From Allium sativum (lineage: Eukaryota > Streptophyta > Magnoliopsida > Asparagales > Amaryllidaceae): a DNA stretch of 64,000 nucleotides. Numbering within the stretch: the first letter of the stretch is position 1; each line of letters opens with the position of its first letter. The position numbers and the translations under genes were made by a program. The stretch lies in the NCBI GenBank assembly GCA_030737875.1, contig CM060912.1, positions 464,446,310 through 464,510,309 of the forward strand, read 5' to 3'. This document shows, piece by piece, positions 1 to 11,554 of this stretch. The notes beneath the pieces are model-generated. The model had not been told where the DNA came from. It was given only the letters and a program-made list of their open reading frames with translations, and did no database searches.

Positions 1-539
1 GAGTTCGGTGTTGGGATGGAGGCATGGTCGGGCTCGAGCTGACGTAAAGAACGGAGGTGGTCCCATAGGGTTTGGTGAAATATGGAGAACAAAGGAGTAA
101 GTGGCGAGGCAAAAATGTCGGTTATGGCATTATGGCATGTTATCTGGGAGGAAATACTGTGCGAGTGTAAAGAAGGAGAAGAAGATCATGAAGGTGGGCT
201 ACAGAATTTGTCTGGGCTTTGGACCTCGGCCCATTTGTTGTTAAAGTTGACGTGAAAGACAACAAGCCGTTTTCTTTGAGATATGCTAGAATACCCGAAA
301 CTTTTTTTGTCAAAAAGTAAGAAATAGGGGCAATTCCGGAATTTAGGGGTGCTAAGCATTGAATTCAGGGGGGTATTTATGTAATTCAAGGGGTGAGCCT
401 CCTATTGTTTTGTCTCTGGTGTACTTTTTGACAAAATACTTTTTTGTCATACCAGCATTTTTGGTTTTCTTTTTATTGGGGAAAAAGAACAATCGGGTTT
501 CTGGGAAGTAATTTGGGAAAAACGCATATACTTTACCTG
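1..539. other. Non-coding flank with a small inverted repeat
   Basis: I see no convincing gene here. Two arms built around TTTTTGTCAAAAAGTA (303-320) and its complement (421-437) enclose about 100 bp, which resembles a small foldback element. No target duplication or transposase could be identified. Short reading frames on both strands have no recognisable motif. Confidence 0.4.
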
Positions 540-3200
540 ACGTGGCAACAGTAATTTGTAAGGTAATTTGGGTAATATTATTTAATTTAAATTATATTAA
601 AAACCAGTTTAAACTTGTAATGATCGTAACATATTCATATGATATCGGAATTATGCAAAACAGGCTCCATTCGGATCGTGGCGACCAAGGCTACGAGTAC
701 AAGCTGGTTTGGTCAGAAATGGAATCAGTTGGAATTTCGTGTAATTTTAAACATTTGTTTAAAATTATACGAAAAAATGAAACGATCGTCAACTGAAATA
801 AAATGTAAGTTAACTCTCACATATTTCTGAAATACTATGATGTGATTAAATTCATATAATTAAATTTAATCGTTGATAATATAAATTGGATGATTGGATG
901 CCTTGAATCCCTTTGTTGATTGAATGGTTGCCGTTAATTATATTATCGTCGTTTAATATATTGATTTTAATTTATATGTTTTTATGAAATATTATAATGA
1001 TCTGTGATTCAGGAAAGAACAGGTTGGAGGGATCCAACCGGATTCCAATAAAATATATATATGTATATTATCCGTTCTCATATTATTTACATATGAATTG
1101 ATTGAACCCTAATGACATTGAAAACCTGTTTGGATGTTGATGTTGAATTGTAATTCAACATTGTTGTGAATTAAATCAATAAATGTTTTTGATTGAGGGA
1201 CTGGTAGCAAATAGACCTAAAATCTGCATTTTTGTAAAACGCTGATTTGCCATTAGGCAAATTGACGACGTTTAGTTATAAAATTTACTGATAACTGAAG
1301 CAAGACTTTTACTTATATTTTATACTTTATAATGGAGTTTTAAAAATATTACAAAATGGTTATATAAAAGAATTTGACGTTTAATAATTTTTTATAAGCG
1401 AAGTAAGATGCATTTAACCAACAGGTTAATATTTTAGGATAAATATTTTTAAGTAAACACTTAACTGACATTATAAGATTAATTCTATTAGTCTAATGTG
1501 AAAGGGTAATGAAAACCCATTAACAAATTAACTGATGGATTAAAGTTAACTAAGTAGACTCTTTTAACCGAAAATGATTATTAATGGATAATTATTTAAT
1601 TTAATAAGATTTCTAGTTATAATTTACTTTTTACACAAAAATGTTTAAAAGATTAATAATATAATTGCTTATTGTTTAATAATGATAATTTCAAAGGCGA
1701 TTCATTAACTTGTTTTAGTTAATAATGAGGTAAACTATTTTTACGACAGTAGATAAGAAATTAATTATTATTTTAATCGATAATAATTAAAACAATTATT
1801 TCTTTAATAGAATTTGGCTAGGAAAGCAATTGAGTTTGTAATGAGGTTAAACCGGACATTCATAAAAGTTTTATAAAAAGATTCTATTATAAAAAAATCG
1901 ATGTTATGGAAGGGATTTCTAAAGGAAAATAGAAAGCTAAAATATAAGAAATAAAATGATTCAAGTAGAAAGGAGATGATGAAATGGAAAAAATGATGAA
2001 CATTGGAGGTTTTTGGGTAAAGAAGTAATAAATGGATTTTACTTACAAAATCCAAGAAATTGTTTTATAATATGATATAACATGGTTTGGGCAAAGTATT
2101 TAGAAATGGATTGACATAATATTCCAAATGGTATTTTGTAAAAGTTGAAGTGTATTAGATGGTCATAATAGACCAAGATGTTTAAAAGAAATATTATGGT
2201 TTTTAAACCATAGTTTAAAATAGAAATAAGAATTGATTAATATTATAAGTACGATGGTTTTTTGAGTTATGAACCACTGTCTATTCTAAGATAAGAATAT
2301 CTATTCTAAGATAAGAATATTGTCGATCAAGGTCACTATTATCGAGGAATGGTATTAGTTTGTAATGGTAAAGAAGTTGAAATTAATTTATTATTTCCAT
2401 AAAGGAGTATTGCAACATTAGTTGCGAGGTTTTGATAATATTACAATGCTAGTTGTGAAGTATTGAAAATATAAATAAGATCATTTGGTTTTAAAGCAAA
2501 TAGTGTATAATTTGACGTTGTTTGACCTGTATAAGAATGTAATTGAATTTATATCGTTGAGTTAAAAATATATGCCAATATTTCTGAAGTGAAGGAAAAC
2601 GGTATCGTTATAAGAAAACATTTTCATAGTAATGAAGGGATTTGGTAAATAAGTTTGTTTTTAAAATTAAGGGGAGATATTGTTTTTAAATGATGACAAC
2701 AAAGGATATGTGTCGAAATAAGAATATTGAATCGATTTTTAAGAATTGAGGGGATAGTTTAATAAATGGTTTTGAAGAATTAAGGTCGAAGCTGCCATGA
2801 ACTTGACCGTACTGTTATAATTGATACTTAAAACAACGACTATCAATGAAATATTACTGGACCTTTTGACGTGTTGTTTCGAAGAGACCGGGATGGGAAC
2901 TAGACCCAAAACCACTTCGAACAACGTTGCATACGAAACTAATCTGCTGGGATTTGGAGATTTGAGGACCATAAATTTTCATGAGCGGAAGAACTACTTG
3001 TTGAAATTCTCTAGCTGATCCCTAGAGATATTTCGGCAGTGACTCTATCGTGATTGAAATCTACGGATTGCAAGGACTACTCACTACTGGTCCTTTGGGT
3101 GATTTCTAGGATGCAGTAGGATAGGGCCTTTGGTTCATCCTATTCCTGAATGACTTGTATGGATAAATGTCTGACAGAGTATTTCATGAAAACTCACATA
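540..3200 (+). repeat. Diverged remnant of a giant gypsy-type LTR related to element D
   Basis: Several blocks match the reverse complement of 43719-50019 in the same order. One block around 1018-1040 (AACAGGTTGGAGGGATCCAAC) matches 47411-47435. One around 2880-2893 (AGAGACCGGGAT) matches near 45075. One around 3155-3180 (TGTCTGACAGAGTAT) matches near 44905. A GTAAGT-like site near 804 corresponds to the donor-like site of D. Between the blocks the similarity is weak, so the copy is old. Its 5' end lies left of 540 or is lost. The match fades after about 3200 and no terminal CA was found. I infer a fragment in the orientation of D's minus strand. Confidence 0.5.
2281..2320. repeat. Perfect 20-bp tandem duplication
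   Basis: The unit CTATTCTAAGATAAGAATAT occurs twice head to tail with no mismatch. The surrounding LTR remnant is heavily diverged, so this is a recent local slippage or duplication event. Confidence 0.9.
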
Positions 3201-5222
3201 CGTTGATTTGAGTAATACGTGAACACCCATGAAACATGCAAATTTTTTATTAAGAGAAAAATTATTAAAAGAAAAGACAACGTGTTGAAAGAAACTACCA
3301 GATGGAGAGGACTGACTTCCCGCCTGCTTCGCGTAGAGTCTAGCGCTTCTTCTTATAGTCGACGATGACAAAGCTTGGACCAGGGTGGTGGGAGGGTTGG
3401 AAGCAGGAAGGGGAGGAGATGGGAGAGGTAAAGGATCGAGGGCAAAAGGGGATCTTGAAGAGGGGAAGAGTTAGGTCAGGCTGTGGGAGATCCAGATCGG
3501 CCATGGGATCCCATCGAGGTTCTTGAGATGGTCAAGTGTCCTAGCCACAAGGTCCAACCAGTTCAAAGGAAGAATCATTAGTAGGGTTAGAGGAATGGCT
3601 CACCGGAGGTGGGGTTGGCTAGGGTAGCTTCAACCAGCATTTCTTCAAAGTGTTGTTCCAAGGTTGGAGTAGGAGAGGAGAGCTAAACATACTTAGCTAA
3701 TATGATATATTTTAAGTAAGATCTTTCAAAACATTGTCATAGCAAGATTTCTATTTTCGCAGTTTACATAGCCATTATGGTTAATTAGCAAGCCAGATAT
3801 TTTGTTAATGTTGCTCCTTGGTGTATCATAGCACGAGTATTAGTAGAGTTATACCTAGCTATTAGGATATTTATAAGTAAGATCCTTCAAAATATTTTCA
3901 TAGAAAGATGTCTAATTTTGTAGTTTATATAGCCATTATGGTTAATCAACAAACCAAATATTTTGTTTTTTTTAAATGATTAAATACTGAAAATCTAGAG
4001 CAGTCACATTAAGAATTTAAAGTTTATATGTGGATATAAGCATACAATGATATTTATAAATCAGTATATGAGATGAAAATTGACTTAGTTCTCCAAAAGT
4101 ATTTTAAAGCATAGAAGGAATCATTTGTAATAAAATATGATCAAAAACTTACCATAAAATAATAATTTTTTACTAATAACTTCCATAAAACTATACCAAA
4201 TACTTACAAAACTAAGTATCATAAATAGTAAATGCTTTAAAAAAAAGGCAAAAAAATGGAAATATTAATCCAATGGCAAAAGCATAATCTCCATTTTGGA
4301 AAGCTCAAATTAATTGCATATACGGAGAAATATCAAAATCCATTTTTTTTAAAAATGAATTTCCATTCATATGAATGTTTAATGATAAAAGAACATTACC
4401 TAGGATTTTTACTTGAAAATGATCACTAAACAGGTCTCATGGAGTAAATTTGGATTAAATAACAAAAATTAATTAGATGTGATTATGGTATTTAGTGATA
4501 ATTTAGTATGTGATTATGGTAAATGTAAAAATCAAATTTCAGTTAATGGGAAAATTAATATTACGTTTAGTCATTAGTTATGCAAGAAAAGAATTAATTA
4601 GTTGTTAAAAAATAAAAATTCAATTCATTATTTGATTATGAAAATGCAGAAGATAAATAAAAAAGCTATAATATAACTCTGTAAAATTGTTATAATATCC
4701 AAACCATTTAAGTTACTATAAGTAACTAAATAAAAGTATTATTAGGCTAATTTAATTTTGAATATTCAATTTTTTAACAATATGAATTGATACATAATGT
4801 GTTCAAATTTGCATAGCATGAAAGGCAAACAAAGAAAAAACCAAAACTTTAACAATAGTTGGAAAAACTTATCCACTATCACTTAAAGATCAAATGAGTT
4901 AAGGGATCAAAAAATGATATGGACTCAATCCAATCTATAATGGAAGTGTCAAATATACATGACAAGGATAAGGGAGCATGTCAAATTTACGATGCATAAT
5001 AAAGCAATACGCCCTAAAATTTAATTTTTCAAACATGAACACATGTGTCAATCACATCAGGACCGTGGATTATTATCTCGGTAGAAAATATGGCTCACCA
5101 AATCTAAAACAAAGAGAAAATAAATATATTATTTGGTGATACGACATGCAACATTAAATTTAATGTAGTTGTGATGCGTCTACATGTCTTAATAGTGGGT
5201 TATCAATTGGACATTAAGATTC
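3201..5222. other. AT-rich non-coding stretch
   Basis: No gene, domain motif or LTR boundary is visible. About 3390-3680 is purine-rich with runs of GGAGG and GAAG. The remainder is AT-rich with frequent stops in all frames. It forms the left flank of the copia insertion at 5228. Confidence 0.5.
3694..3967. repeat. Diverged direct repeat, about 115 bp x2, offset 162 bp
   Basis: The block starting TAGCTAATATG at 3694 recurs at 3856 as TAGCTATTAGG. Both copies share AAGTAAGATC, TAGCCATTATGGTTAAT and ATATTTTGTT in the same order. The copies differ at many positions, so the duplication is old. I cannot assign it to an element family. Confidence 0.8.
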
Positions 5223-5227
5223 AACGA

Positions 5228-5459
5228 TATTGGCTATATACTTATAGAGTTACTACACTGCCTGATGAAGGATAACCTGGATATTTTTTTTTTTTAATAC
5301 TTTTCTTCTTTATATAAAAAGACTATAAATACTGATTGCTAAACCATACTTTTGTAATTTTCATTTCTCTCAGTTTTTCAGAGAAAATAAAAAGGTTTAG
5401 ATCTCTGTTTACCTTCTGTTCTCAATACTAAAAGATGTAGTCAATTTAAGAAAATACCA
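5228..5459 (+). repeat. 5' LTR of the copia element at 5228-10362
   Basis: This 232-bp LTR matches 10117-10362, sharing TATTGGCTATATACTTA at the start and CTAAAAGATGTAGTCAAT near the end. A TATA-like ACTATAAATACTG lies near 5322. It is shorter than its partner because of a small indel in the T-rich stretch near 5285. The target copy AACGA directly precedes it. Confidence 0.93.
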
Positions 5460-5471
5460 CGGTATCAGAGC
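5460..5471 (+). other. Primer binding site, initiator-Met tRNA type
   Basis: The sequence CGGTATCAGAGC directly after the LTR matches the usual TGGTATCAGAGC with the first base changed. Position and match identify it as the minus-strand primer site. Confidence 0.85.
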
Positions 5472-5688
5472 TTGGATATCATCAACTTCCTCTAATCTTT
5501 GTTCGAATTGAAGCAAGTAGGTCGAAATCATTCAGATCTACTGTGTAATTACGTTTGTAGTTGAATTTGTTGATTTCTCTGAATCGTTTTGTTTTCTTCT
5601 TGCTCTTGTTGTGTTCCTACTCGATTCGTGTTTTACAATTGTTTGTACTTTCCTCTTTTTTTATTTTGTTGATCTGGTGTTTAATAAT

Positions 5689-6790
5689 ATGCTTGAAAAT
5701 ATCCCTAATCTACCTCTAAGTCAAAATCTTGCTAGTATCTACTATACTCATCCTTCTGATGATAATTCTGCATAGCTTGTATCGTTCAAATTTAATGGAG
5801 ACGGATTCACTACTTGGAAAAGAGCTATGTTATTGAGTCTCTCAGCAAAGAACAAAGCAGGTTTTGTTAATGGCTTGTATATGAAACCTGTTGATGAAGA
5901 TGGAGTTGAATACAAGGCCTAGGAAGATGCAACGATTTGGTTTGTTCCTGGATATTGTTTAATCTTGATGAACATATTGTTGGTTCTGTTATATTTCTTA
6001 GAAGCACTAGAGACATCTTGTTAGATCTTGAAGAGAGGTTTGGGTATACATCCTTGGTAGAAATCTATACTTTAGAATGAAAATTGGCTGATATTAGTCA
6101 AGTAAATAATTCAGTTTCTAAATTCGTCACTTCCATCAAGTCAGTTTGGGATGCCATAGATGAAGCTCATCCACTTCCATATTGCAATTTCAACAACCGT
6201 ACACGTAATTTGACTAAAAGGCTGGTTGGGAGGAATCAAGAGGAAATGGTGATACAATTCAAGATGAACCTGTCAGATCAGTTTGCAACATCATAGGAAA
6301 TATGTTGATGATGCAGTCACTTCCTTAGGTCACAGAACTTTATAGTATGTTTGCGTAAGAAGAAAAACACAAAGAGATTTCTCAGCTAGTAACTCAGTCT
6401 GAAACTATAGCATTTATGATTAACAAAAAGAAGAATTTTGGTACAGTCAATTTTAAAGGCTCCAAGACTTATACTAGCAATTTTAAGCAGGCTAATGGTG
6501 GCAAGAGTAATGCTAAACCGGGTTCGAAATATTTTGCATTCACTGTGAGATACCAAGACACAGCATTGACAGATGTTTTAAATTTCATGGCTATTCACCT
6601 AATTTCAAAGGATTCAAACAGAAGAAAGTAACAGTTGTTGCTTGTAATTACACTAACAGTATGCAGGTTGATGATCAGCTTAATCTATCCATCTCTGTGT
6701 AACAATACAATCAATTGATGAACCTGATAAAGTCACAGCAGCAAAATATTAAGCCAAATGGTCATGCAGAGTCTTCTCACAGTCATGTCA
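5689..6790 (+). pseudogene. copia gag remnant
   Basis: An ATG at 5689 opens a frame with the copia-like N-terminal signature: YYTHPSD, then GFTTWKRAMLLSLSAKNK about 45 residues in, the motif that pairs with particle assembly in this family. In-frame TAG codons interrupt it near 5773 and 5920, and frame changes follow. Around 6539-6595 a zinc knuckle can be read in one frame (HC..., RHSIDRCFK.HGY) with the second Cys and the Gly lost, so RNA binding would be impaired. The family role is capsid formation and RNA packaging. This copy is non-functional. Confidence 0.85.
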
Positions 6791-7191
6791 TGGTGGCAGG
6801 TAACTTCTATTTTTTATCTTTCTCTAACTTGAATTGGCTTGTTAATAGTGGAGCCAGTGATCATATTTTCTATGAGCTAAAATATTCTCATAATATGAAC
6901 CTTTGATTAGCCATAATAATCACGTAACCATTCCTAATGGAAGTAAAATACTATTGAAACATGTTGGAACTGTGAATCTGAATGAAGGAATTGTTTCGAA
7001 CAATGTACTACATGTTCCATATTTTAGATTCAATCTTATTTCTGTGCATAACTTGTGTAAAGACATGAATTGTGAGTTACATTTTACTCATAATAAATGT
7101 TTCATGTGCACACAGAAAGGGAAGTTGATTCCTCTTGGTAATTTGAAGGCTGGTCTATACAATCTGAAAGATCAGAAGGAAGAAAACAATA
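6791..7191 (+). pseudogene. copia protease region remnant
   Basis: The protease active-site region reads WLVNSGASDHIF near 6835-6870. The family normally has D-S-G-A, so the catalytic Asp has become Asn. A TGA near 6905 then breaks the frame. The next frame contains the usual downstream sequence VTIPNGSKILLKHVGTV, NVLHVPYFRFNLISVHNLCKD and the CMCTQKGK strand up to about 7190. The product would cleave the Gag-Pol polyprotein; here it is dead by both active-site change and truncation. Confidence 0.8.
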
Positions 7192-8530
7192 ATGAAATTT
7201 AGTCTCACAAATGTAATTCTGTCTGCAATAGTAAAAGATGTTAAACTGTGTCATTTGAGGTTAGGACATCTACCTTTTAATCAAATAAAACTAGTTAATA
7301 CAAATTGTGAAATAAAACGTTGTTTAGCAGATACTATTTGCCAAGTTTGTCCTAAGGCTAAACAAACTAGGCTTCCTTTTCCTTCTAGTAATATAAAGAG
7401 CAAAGCTCCTTTTCATATAGTTCATATTGATATTTGGGGTCCAAAATCAATTAAAACTCCTAGTGAATGTAATCATTTTTTGACTATTTTTGATGATTGC
7501 ACAACATTTACTTGGGTATATTTCTTGAAAAATGAAAGTGAATTAGTTAATGTCATGATTGATTTTTCCAAAATGATCGAAACACAATTTGATTCAAAAA
7601 TTAAGTGTGTCAGATCTGATTATGCAAAAGAATTGCGCGAAGGAGATATGAAAATATTCTATAAGAATATGGGAATCTTACATCAAACTAGTTGGGCAAA
7701 CAAACACCAACAAAATGGGGTTGTTAAGAGGAAACACGAACATCTTCTTGATACTGCGAGAGCATTAATGGTTCCATATAGATTTTTGGGGAAAGTGTGT
7801 TATGTATGTTGCTTAATCAACAGAATGCCCCTAAAAGCAATAAACAACGATATACCTAACCAAAGACTATACAATGAAACTCCTTCAATAGATCATTTGA
7901 GGAGCTTTGGTTGCTTTTGCTATGTTTATACTTCCAGAATCAACAGAGGAAAAATGGATCAGAGGCGTTCTCCTTGTGTTTTCTTGGGATGTTAAGTTAG
8001 TCAAAAAAGGTATAAGGTTATTAATATTTCTACTGGAAAACTGACAGTGACCAGGCATGTTAAGTTTCATGAAAAAACCTTTTCCTATCATCTTTTCCAC
8101 AAACAAAAGTCCCATTCACACATGCACATTGCAATTTATCTTCCTGCTTCTACAACTCATTTTTCAATGATCCTCCCGATTTTTCTTTTCCAAATGATAT
8201 TTTTCCTTATGATGATCATGCATTAAATCATTTTTTTGATGTTGTTTCTCCACATGATAATCTTCTAGTTTCAAGAACACAAAACAATCTTTCTTCTATT
8301 TCCACTTCTGATCCTGACTATACCGATCCTTCAATTATAATTGACATGACTCAAAATTTACCCACTGAAACTATCAGGAGATCAATTCGAAATCACAAAT
8401 CCCTTTCTTATTTGAGTGATTACGAATGTAATGCTATTACTCATCAAGATACAACTGTTAATGCACACTGGTGTAACCTGATATCTTACAACTCATTTTC
8501 TGGTGATCATAAAAAAATTTTCCCAAACAT
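7192..8530 (+). pseudogene. copia integrase remnant
   Basis: An open frame at 7192-7995 carries the GAG-pre-integrase motif LCHLRLGHLPF, the H-H-C-C finger ending ICQVCPKAKQ, and the catalytic core. The first Asp is in HIDIWGPK and the second in VRSDYAKEL. The catalytic Glu is replaced by Lys in QQNGVVKRKHEH (family form VVERKH), a G-to-A change in the codon. After a stop near 7995 the C-terminal region continues with frame changes through PRRSIRNHKS-like and SYLSDYEC sequence at about 8370-8430. Strand transfer would be lost. Confidence 0.88.
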
Positions 8531-10058
8531 GTGAATTGCATGAACCAGTATCCTATGAAGAAGCAGCTAATAGTCCACTGTAGGCAGAAGCAATAAACAA
8601 AGAAATTCAAGCCTTGATAAAAATGGCACCTGGGAACTTATTAATTTACCCAAAGAAAAAAAGGCAATAGGATGTAATTAGGTATATAAGATAAAGCTTA
8701 AAGAAAATAGAGAGCTAGAACGATGTAAAGCAAGACTAGCAGCTAAAAGTTTCAATCAAAAATATGGAATTGATTATGATGAAACTTTTAGTCCAGTGGT
8801 CAAGATGAGTATAGTGAGGTGTTTGATTGCATTAGCAGCTAGTAGAGGTTGGAAATTGTTTCAAATTGATGTGAATAATGCATTTTTACATGGAGATTTG
8901 ACATAAGAAGTTTATATGAAAGTGCCTAAAGGTATTCAAAATCCTCACAACAAATTATACAAGTTATAGAAATCCCTTTATGGCCTTAAGCAAGCGTCTA
9001 TGCAATGGTTCAATAAATTGCATACTTCTTTAAAAGAAAAGGGGTTCTATCAGTCTAAAAATGATCACAGTTTTTTTATAAAGAAGACTGGAAATCTAAT
9101 TTGTATTGTAGGTATATGTTGATGACATTCTACTTACTAGGAATGTTTTAGATTCTATTGCAGATTTAAAATCCCTCCTTCATTGTGCTTTTAGCATAGA
9201 AGATCTAGGATTTCTCAATTAATTCCTAGGCATTGAGATTGAAAATATTGCAGATGGGATTATTTTATTTCAACAAAGATTTACTAAAGAAATGTTGAAT
9301 AGTTGCACTTTTGATTTAAGAGAGAAAGCTGTAACTCCTTTCCTCTGAACCTCAAACTTATTGCAGCAGATGGTGAAATAAATAGATTGCTGAAATGTGT
9401 ATAGTTTATTTGTAGGCAACCTTAACTATCTTACTCATACACGACCTGATATTTCTTTTGTTGTACAAAATTTAAGTTGGTTCATGCAAGCTCCTCGCAC
9501 TAGACATTTGCAAGCTTTACAACATATTTTGAGATATGTAGCACACACAGCAGGGCAAGGTATTTTATTAAAAGGCTATGATAGTCTTATGCTACAAACC
9601 TTTTCAGATTTAGATTGGGCAAGTTTCACTGATTCCAGAACATCTATAACCGGTTATGTGTTGCTCCTTGGACAATCGCCTATGCATGGAAATGAAAGAA
9701 ACAAGGTTCCATTTCTAATTCTTTATCTTAAGCTGAATATAGGGCAATGGCTGCTGTAGCGTCTTAATTTACATGGGTTGCTAGATTGGTAGAAGAATTG
9801 GGAGTTCAAAATCTAAGACATGTGGCTTTGCATTGTGATAATCAGTCTTTCTTGCATATTGCTCGCAACCCTTATTTTCATGAGCATATTAAGCACACCG
9901 ACATTGCTTGTCATTTCACGAGGGAATAAGTTCTTGAAGAGCTAATATAATTGACCTATTTTCCTATTCAATCTCAACTTGCAGATGTATTCACTAAAAT
10001 CTTGCCATTATCTCAATATAAAGAGTTTCTATCCAAGTTAGGAATGACATTTTCATGA
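8531..10058 (+). pseudogene. copia reverse transcriptase and RNase H remnant
   Basis: Recognisable RT motifs in order are [26 protein letters not shown] (about 8730-8805), [14 protein letters not shown] (about 8860-8905), SLYGLKQAS (about 8975-9000) and YVDDILLT (about 9113-9140). RNase H follows, with ALHCDNQSFLHIARN and EHIKHTDI near 9825-9905, ending in a TGA at 10056-10058. In-frame stops (for example after GDLT near 8905) and at least one frame change before YVDD disable it. The family role is copying element RNA into DNA. Confidence 0.88.
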
Positions 10059-10116
10059 CATTCTAACTTTAGGGGGGTTTCATGACATTCTAACTTGAGG
10101 GAGGGGGGGGGAGGTG
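10049..10116 (+). promoter_or_regulatory. Duplicated polypurine tract region before the 3' LTR
   Basis: The block TTTCATGACATTCTAACTT followed by a purine run occurs twice, at about 10050 and 10078. The first run is AGGGGGG and the second GAGGGAGGGGGGGGAGG, which abuts the LTR. The second position is where plus-strand priming should start. The duplication also repeats the pol stop codon region. Confidence 0.8.
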
Positions 10117-10362
10117 TATTGGCTATATACTTACAGTCTTACTACACTGCCAGATGGAGGACATCCTGACATATTTTTTTTATTAGTTTTGTTATACTTT
10201 TCTTCTTTATATAAAAAGACTGTAAATACCGATTGTTGAACCATTCTTTTGTAATTTTCATTTCTCTCAGTTTTTCAAAGAAAATAAAAAGTTTTAGATC
10301 TCAAGTTTCATTTACCCTCTGTTCTCAATACTAAAAGATGTAGTCAATATCAGAAAATAACA
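10117..10362 (+). repeat. 3' LTR of the copia element at 5228-10362
   Basis: This 246-bp LTR pairs with 5228-5459. It ends AAAATAACA and is followed by the target copy AACGA. The unequal decay of the two LTRs and the many pol stops point to an old insertion. Confidence 0.92.
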
Positions 10363-10830
10363 AACGAATCCACTAATTTAAATAAAGACAGATAAAGAAA
10401 GAACAAATTATTACAAAAAATGTTATTTCCAAACCAATAAAGCCACCAAGCAAGTTCTTATAATATAGTCGTTAAGAATTAGAAATAATCGTGTAAAAGA
10501 AGCCTGGCTAAAACCAATGTTCATTTTCTAGTCAGTGAAGCATGTAATCGATGTAAATAAGAATGGAAATGCAAAATAATTTGAATGAAAGACTAACTGA
10601 TTTTACCTTTGGGGAAAATCATTCAATTGGGGGAGCATCCAATATGTGGTTAATGATTCCTCCAATATGTAATTTTTTTGGGGGGTTAAATGGTGGAAAA
10701 AGATTTCCTAATCTACGATAAAACATTATAGACATAAAGTTTTACAACAAGAAGCCCTAAAAATCAAGACATAATAAAGTACATCTTGAATACATATCAG
10801 TCCCAAGACAAAGATTATATACGTAACTAT

Positions 10831-10941
10831 AGCAACAACAAAAGACCTGCAAAAACAACCAAAAAGAACCACACAACATAACAATTAGCAACAACAAATG
10901 ACACGCAAAAACAACCAAAAAGAATCACACAACATAACAAT
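10831..10941. repeat. Tandem duplication, period 56 bp, two units
   Basis: The unit starting AGCAACAACAAA at 10831 repeats at 10887. Both contain GCAAAAACAACCAAAAAGAA and CACACAACATAACAAT. Only a few substitutions separate the units. The open frame on the minus strand across this stretch is a by-product of the repeat's low-complexity composition. Confidence 0.88.
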
Positions 10942-11228
10942 AGCAGCAGATCGCCATCACTAGACATCTCTGGGTGCGTTCTCAACGAACGGTAACAGGG
11001 CATTTGAGTATGGCATTTAAGCGTGGAACTGTTTTTGAATGGGGAATGTGTTTTTTTACTGCGAACGAGGTATTTGAGCAAGGTATTTAAGCGTGGTATT
11101 TGTATAATGTATTTTTTAATTTTTATTTTTGGTTTGTAAATTAAATACTAATTGCATATAAAAAACTACTACATTTCAAATAAAAACCAAATACAGCAGA
11201 AATACAATAACAAAATGACATGAACATC

Positions 11229-11411
11229 CTACTTGTTCGCACCACCTTGTTTTATCAGGTAAGATTGGTATTCTTTTATGTGGAGTTTTTCTCCAAGCCT
11301 TGATATTAACCAACTTTTTGCTATTTCGTCAACAGTGAGTACCTCTTTCTTTTCGGGTTCCATAACAGATAATATTGCTTCTGCAACATCAAATTCATCT
11401 CCATCTCCCAA
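11229..11411 (-). CDS. Short uncharacterised reading frame
   Basis: A 60-codon minus-strand frame ends at a stop near 11229. It has no in-frame ATG at its apparent start (the first codon is TTG) and could continue upstream without an obvious initiator. The predicted peptide has an acidic start followed by an amphipathic, Lys/Glu-rich stretch. I do not recognise a family. It could be a fragment of a captured gene exon or chance. No neighbouring promoter or splice context supports expression. Confidence 0.2.
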   Translation of the reverse strand: MGDGDEFDVAEAILSVMEPEKKEVLTVDEIAKSWLISRLGEKLHIKEYQSYLIKQGGANK

Positions 11412-11486
11412 ACGTAGAAGAATTTTGTAGTTTGAAAGTGTAGAGAAGTAGAAGAAGGAGGTGGGTATAATATAGTTGTTGGTTGG

Positions 11487-11554
11487 GAACGTTAGAAATC
11501 AGACCGTTAGTGTCCGACGCGTGTCGGACGCCAACGGTCCAATTTCTAACATTC
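11487..11554. repeat. Imperfect foldback, about 31-bp arms
   Basis: Arms starting GAACGTTAGAAAT (11487) and ending ATTTCTAACATTC (11554) pair around the centre GACGCGTGTC. All five mismatches in the arms are transitions, as expected from decay of methylated cytosines. A second copy of the core (CGCGTCGGATGCCA) lies at about 11590-11603. It may be a fragment of a foldback or TIR element. No flanking target duplication was found. Confidence 0.75.

Larger units (their letters stand above)
5228..10362 (+). mobile_element. Ty1/copia retrotransposon, complete but decayed
   Basis: The element has two LTRs (5228-5459 and 10117-10362), a 5-bp target duplication AACGA at 5223-5227 and 10363-10367, a primer site for initiator-Met tRNA and a purine tract. 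Domains follow the copia order of gag, protease, integrase, reverse transcriptase and RNase H. Frameshifts and stops break the polyprotein in many places, so it cannot move by itself. The terminal dinucleotides read TA...CA rather than TG...CA. The right LTR is preceded by TG, so an alternative start at 10115 cannot be excluded. The copia sublineage is not assigned. Confidence 0.93.
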
